From Fusibacter paucivorans (GTDB taxonomy: Bacteria > Bacillota > Clostridia > Peptostreptococcales > Acidaminobacteraceae): 64,000 nt of DNA. Shown one piece after another: positions 59,926 to 64,000 of the stretch (positions are counted from its first letter, which is position 1; each line of letters starts with the position of its first letter). The position numbers and the translations under genes were made by a program. The stretch lies in the NCBI RefSeq assembly GCF_018390735.1, contig NZ_JAHBCL010000003.1, positions 62,001 to 126,000 on the forward strand. Direction: 5' to 3'. The notes under the pieces are model-generated. The model saw only the letters and a list, made by a program, of their open reading frames with translations, was not told where the DNA came from and searched no databases.

Positions 59926-60675
59926 TTATGAACGAAAGCGATCCTCTATTGTGCGAAGTCCCTGTTCGACTGCCACGCCAATCAGTGCAATAACCAGCAG
60001 TACGCCATAAAGTCCCGCAGTATCCATGTACATTCTTCGCTCGTAGATCAGCCAGCCAAGACCCGTGTGCGTCCCTACCATGCCAAAAACCATTTCGATA
60101 CTAATTAAGGCACGCCACCCTCTGCTCCACGCCGTCTTTATCGAAGACAGCAACTCACCGACAGAACCGCAAAAATAGACATGGTACCCCGCACGTAAAC
60201 CTGTAATGCTATAGGCTTTCATAAAAGCGGCATAGGTCTGTTTTAGCGCATCAAATCGGACGCGCATTTGTGCCCAAATAGGCCATACCATCGCGTGCAT
60301 CATAATCAGCAGCATCCCTTTATGGGTTACACCAACCCATAAAATGACTAGCGGCAATACTGCCATGCCGGGGAGCGGGTTAAAAATCGCTTCTAAATAA
60401 CCAATTTGCCGTGCCATACTCTTATAACGCGTTGACAGCCATAGGAGAACAGCTGCCGCCAATAAACTCATGACCATGGACATCAAGATGATGCCAATAC
60501 TATACGCGATTCGACTGATTAGTGCCCCTTCAGCGCCAAGCTTTATAAGTGCTTTCACTACCGTATCAACACTGGGAAACAGTGTTTCCGGAAACCACTG
60601 TGCAAGGGCAATCCCCTCCCAGACAGCTATGATTACAGCAAAGGTCATCAACGGTGACTGCATCCACCTCTTCAT
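59926..60675 (-). CDS. ABC transporter permease (SsuC type)
   Basis: 249 aa; EAIFNPLPGMAVLPLVILWVG EAA-type loop, TM segments. Confidence 0.93.
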   Translation of the reverse strand: MKRWMQSPLMTFAVIIAVWEGIALAQWFPETLFPSVDTVVKALIKLGAEGALISRIAYSIGIILMSMVMSLLAAAVLLWLSTRYKSMARQIGYLEAIFNPLPGMAVLPLVILWVGVTHKGMLLIMMHAMVWPIWAQMRVRFDALKQTYAAFMKAYSITGLRAGYHVYFCGSVGELLSSIKTAWSRGWRALISIEMVFGMVGTHTGLGWLIYERRMYMDTAGLYGVLLVIALIGVAVEQGLRTIEDRFRS

Positions 60676-60728
60676 CTGTCAAATGCCTCCAATTCTATCT
60701 GCTGTTTGCAATATTGCTTTTGCGCTTT

Positions 60729-61871
60729 TTATTGCTCATCCCAGAATAGTCCTCCTGAGGATTCTACCGTTTCCAGAAGTCCCATTTCCGCCATAAAAGA
60801 CTGAAAATGCTCGAGTCCATTGACTTCCGATGAAAACCGCATGCTCGGATCTTCTAAAACAGCATCAATAACATCCTCTGGATATTCGTAAGCCTGTTTT
60901 AAAAGTGCCGACGCTTCATCAGGTGACGCATTGAGATAATCAATCGCCTGATCAAGTGCTTCTGAAAAAGCCGTGTACAATTCAGTCTTCGCATACACGC
61001 GTTCTGGACATATTCCAACGATAAATGTAAACGGACCGCCAAAACACGTTTCGCCGTCAATCAGCGTTGTAAACTGAGAATCTGCCAGTTCCTGCTCCAA
61101 ATAGGGCGGTGTTGTAAAATGCAAATAGGAATCCGTATCACTCAGCATCGCCGTCATCCCGTCAGGATGCGTCATCGCCACAACTTGCGCATCGAGTGCC
61201 GTCGCATCGCCAAAAGTGCGTTCCGATGCCATCGCCAATAAAATGTGTTGAACACTCCCGAGCTGCGGCAGAATAATGCGCTTTGAGCCATCAATTGTCT
61301 CGAAGCTGGTACCATCTTCCTTTGCAACGAGTCCAACGGGACTCTCCGAGATCCCGGATATAATTTTCCAGTCCATGCCGCCTTCACGCCCCAGTAAAAA
61401 TGGCGGAATCGCTACAAAACCAATATCGAGCTGTCCAGCGACCATGGCCTCTCTTATCGCTGCGGTATTTCCCATTCTCACCCACTCGACTGTCACATCT
61501 TCAAGACCGTGTGCCTTGAGGACATCTGTTAGAATCGGCGTCTCCTTAAGCACTTCAATCGGTGCGTATGCCAAACCAAATTGATCGGCAATTACCAATT
61601 TGTTTGTTTCTTTAGCTGTATCGTTGCAGCCCGTCATCACTGTCATGACAAACAAAGCTGCTAAAAATGCACACATTCTATAACGTCGTACCAAGCTCAC
61701 ATGCTTCCGTCTCATTTTTAAATGAAGTCGCTTTTTCCAATCATGATCGCCATCACCGCTCATCACATATCTTTTTCTATCTTCAGTCATATGACTGCCA
61801 TCAAATGATCCGCTGTTTCTACGCATTTGCAATCCCCTTACTGTTCTTAAGATACATCCTTGCCACATCAA
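60729..61871 (-). CDS. ABC transporter substrate-binding lipoprotein (SsuA/NMT1-like)
   Basis: Lipobox VMTVMTGCND; periplasmic-binding fold with LDIGFVAIPPFLLGREGG; true start probably internal to the ORF. Confidence 0.85.
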   Translation of the reverse strand: MMWQGCILRTVRGLQMRRNSGSFDGSHMTEDRKRYVMSGDGDHDWKKRLHLKMRRKHVSLVRRYRMCAFLAALFVMTVMTGCNDTAKETNKLVIADQFGLAYAPIEVLKETPILTDVLKAHGLEDVTVEWVRMGNTAAIREAMVAGQLDIGFVAIPPFLLGREGGMDWKIISGISESPVGLVAKEDGTSFETIDGSKRIILPQLGSVQHILLAMASERTFGDATALDAQVVAMTHPDGMTAMLSDTDSYLHFTTPPYLEQELADSQFTTLIDGETCFGGPFTFIVGICPERVYAKTELYTAFSEALDQAIDYLNASPDEASALLKQAYEYPEDVIDAVLEDPSMRFSSEVNGLEHFQSFMAEMGLLETVESSGGLFWDEQ

Positions 61872-62000
61872 TTATAGCATATCTGTCAGTTGATCTCATT
61901 GCCGCAAAACCCGTAAATCATAAAAAATGATGGGAAAAATTGGCGTGTTCACAAAAAAAAGCGTATACTATTAAAGTAGATAAACTTAAGGAGCTCAATC

Positions 62001-62855
62001 ATGCATTTTTTCGTATTAGATGTTGAAACCGCCAACCGTGAAGCCGCCAGTGTCTGTCAAATAGGAATCGTCGAAGTTAAAAACGGCGACATTGTCAATA
62101 GATGGTCCATTCTCATCGACCCTGAAGGCCCTTTTGAGTATCACAATGTGCGCGTCCACGGGATAACACAGGAGCAAGTTTCCACTGCCAAAACTTTTCC
62201 GGCACACTATGATTTTCTCAGCAGTATCTTAACAGATCAATATGTCGTACAGCATACGAATTTTGACCAAATGGCAATGGATCAATCGTGCAGTCGCTAC
62301 GATCTGCCAATGCTGTCCATTAAATGGCTCGATTCATCCAGGATGGCGCGAAAACTCTGGCCGGAACACAAGGACTGCGGCTATGGTCTCAAAGCACTTT
62401 CTGATATTTTCGGTATTACCTTCAAGCACCACGACGCTTGTGAAGATGCCACTGCCACGGCAAAAATTGTTTTAGAAGCATTAAAATTGCCGAATCAAAG
62501 CATTGAGGGAATCTATCACCAACAGCTTTGTGAACCGAAGACCATTCGTTTCGAAAACGAAAAACTTACCTATGCACCAAATCCAGAAGGCCCTTTCTTC
62601 GGCAAACAGATATGTTTTACGGGAACACTCCAAATGCCGCGCAAAAAAGCAATGGACACTGCCTCTAAGCTCGGTTTCAAAATTGTTGATCATGTTACCT
62701 TCTACACAACTTACCTTATCGTCGGTAAACCGAGACGCAACCAAAAAACGCATAAAATTGACCGTGCAAATCAGCTGATCAAAAAAGGCGCTCCAATTCA
62801 CATCCTTACGGAACCCGAATTCAAAGCACAAATTTTGCAATTCGTCACTGAATAA
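62001..62855 (+). CDS. DEDDh 3'-5' exonuclease (DNA pol III epsilon-like) with C-terminal BRCT domain
   Basis: FVLDVETANREAASVCQIGIV, HHDACEDATATAKI, BRCT (GKQICFTGTLQMPRKKAMDTASKLGFKIVDHVT). Confidence 0.92.
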   Translation: MHFFVLDVETANREAASVCQIGIVEVKNGDIVNRWSILIDPEGPFEYHNVRVHGITQEQVSTAKTFPAHYDFLSSILTDQYVVQHTNFDQMAMDQSCSRYDLPMLSIKWLDSSRMARKLWPEHKDCGYGLKALSDIFGITFKHHDACEDATATAKIVLEALKLPNQSIEGIYHQQLCEPKTIRFENEKLTYAPNPEGPFFGKQICFTGTLQMPRKKAMDTASKLGFKIVDHVTFYTTYLIVGKPRRNQKTHKIDRANQLIKKGAPIHILTEPEFKAQILQFVTE

Positions 62856-62968
62856 TACCGTGATCTATCAAAAGTGTGTTTTGACAGGATGCTTTTTCTG
62901 GAAAATATCTTTATTTTAATCTTTATTATCGCTTTACTTTATAGTATAATATGTCTTGCGGCGTATTT

Positions 62969-63045
62969 GCATCCTTAGCTCAATTGGATAGAGTAGCGGA
63001 CTTCGAATCCGTTGGTTACAGGTTCGAGCCCTGTAGGGTGCACCA
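62969..63045 (+). tRNA. tRNA-Arg (anticodon TCG)
   Basis: 77 nt including encoded CCA; acceptor GCATCCT/AGGGTGC, anticodon loop CTTCGAA, GGTTCGAGCC T-loop. Confidence 0.95.
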
Positions 63046-63048
63046 TAT

Positions 63049-63090
63049 AAAAACCCAAATCATTGTTTTGCAGTGATTTGGGTTTTCTTA
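63049..63090 (+). terminator. Intrinsic terminator after tRNA-Arg
   Basis: AAAACCCAAATCA ttgttttgcag TGATTTGGGTTTT. Confidence 0.85.
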
Positions 63091-63337
63091 TTTCTTATTT
63101 CTCATTTGCTCGTCACTTCCCCCTTCATTCATGTCTTTTCCGAAAAAAACGAAAATTGCTGTGAAGCCAAAATACCTATGCTATAATCAGTATATAACAA
63201 ACTGGTATCCTTCAAATTTTAATCCTTTCACGATAATATACTATTCATAGTACGTCAATTCAACCCCTTGTCGCGAAGGATCAATTATAGACAAAACTTC
63301 AATTACCTTATAACTGTTTATCGTTAGGAGGCCTCTC

Positions 63338-63526
63338 ATGGCAATTTTATCATTCTACTTCATCACGGCAATCATCATAAGTGTTCTCTTTGTCGTTCTC
63401 ATACTCACTTTATTTTTGAGAAAAAAAACAAATCGTTCGAAAACAATTTCTTTAAGCGGCTTAACGGATATGGAAGTAGAAGAAGTAAAACGCTATGTCG
63501 CTTCCATTCGCCAACGCCATGTATAG
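63338..63526 (+). CDS. Small single-TM membrane protein of unknown function
   Basis: 62 aa; GGAGG RBS at appropriate distance, N-terminal TM plus charged tail. Confidence 0.6.
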   Translation: MAILSFYFITAIIISVLFVVLILTLFLRKKTNRSKTISLSGLTDMEVEEVKRYVASIRQRHV

Positions 63527-63808
63527 AAGCATCTTTTATAATCCTATATAAAGGCTCTGCGCTGCCGAACACTTTTGTTATTCATTAAATCTAACTATAA
63601 ATCTAACTGTGGTATTCGTATTTTGTAATAGGTATTTAGACCTATTTTGTGATAGAATGTTCTTAATTGACAAAATAAGATATCTATCATGCATTCACTG
63701 CCGCCTTTATTCACTTTACACTGCATAGATTGCCGTTATTTGGGTATGCCTTTTTAACAGATATTATGCATTCGTAATCGCCCGTCTATTTAGCCAAAGG
63801 AGACCGTT

Positions 63809-64000
63809 ATGCTATCAAGAATACTCATTGTAGATGATTCTCTAATAGACAGGATCATGATACAAGAAATGCTTGCTGATTATGAGACAATCACCGCAGA
63901 GGGCGGTAGTGAAGCACTTGAAAAGCTTCGCACCGACAAAAGTGTCCAATTGGTCATCCTCGATTTAAACATGCCCGATATGAGCGGCTTCGAAGTGCTT
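63809..64000 (+). CDS. Response regulator receiver domain protein (truncated by window end)
   Basis: MLSRILIVDDSLIDRIMIQEMLADYE...VQLVILDLNMPDMSGFEVL, open to the window edge. Confidence 0.9.
   Translation, partial: MLSRILIVDDSLIDRIMIQEMLADYETITAEGGSEALEKLRTDKSVQLVILDLNMPDMSGFEVL

Noticed and set aside
62969-63045. tRNA-Arg as an integration site for a mobile element
   Set aside because: No integrase, phage gene or direct-repeat copy of the tRNA 3' end was seen in the window.

Overview
64-kb chromosomal window, probably from an anaerobic Firmicute/Clostridia-type bacterium (inferred from gene content: class I LysRS with a T-box, SAM-I riboswitch, TRAP/PTS transporters, lipoprotein rhodaneses). 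No phage, transposase, CRISPR array or rRNA was recognised. Main blocks: (1) a lower meta-cleavage catabolic locus (hydroxyoxovalerate aldolase, acylating acetaldehyde DH, oxopentenoate hydratase, IclR regulator, C-C hydrolase-like protein, TRAP transporter); (2) MFS pump plus MerR-methyltransferase fusion; (3) a signalling block (GGDEF, V4R, HK/RR, HD-GYP); (4) SAM-I riboswitch-metA and metY; (5) aldehyde dehydrogenase and T-box-controlled class I lysyl-tRNA synthetase; (6) a polyol/sorbose PTS locus with two mtlA-like genes, a MtlR-type regulator and an internally deleted PfkB kinase remnant; (7) a sulfur-trafficking region with a four-domain rhodanese lipoprotein, a second rhodanese lipoprotein, three tusA genes (two encoding identical proteins), a YeeE/YedE transporter split over two genes and a TrxR-like flavoprotein with a C-terminal Trx-like domain lacking CxxC; (8) a probable sigma-54 catabolic operon (cyclase, Na+/solute symporter with C-terminal winged-helix extension, BKACE) with a readable -24/-12 promoter and palindromic enhancer sites; (9) ABC/two-component and SsuABC-type loci, an exonuclease-BRCT protein, tRNA-Arg(TCG) and a truncated response regulator. 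Most notable candidates: the split YeeE/TusA/TusA/YeeE/TrxR-like unit with neighbouring rhodaneses, and the symporter-winged-helix fusion. All functional assignments come from reading sequence motifs; no database search was run.
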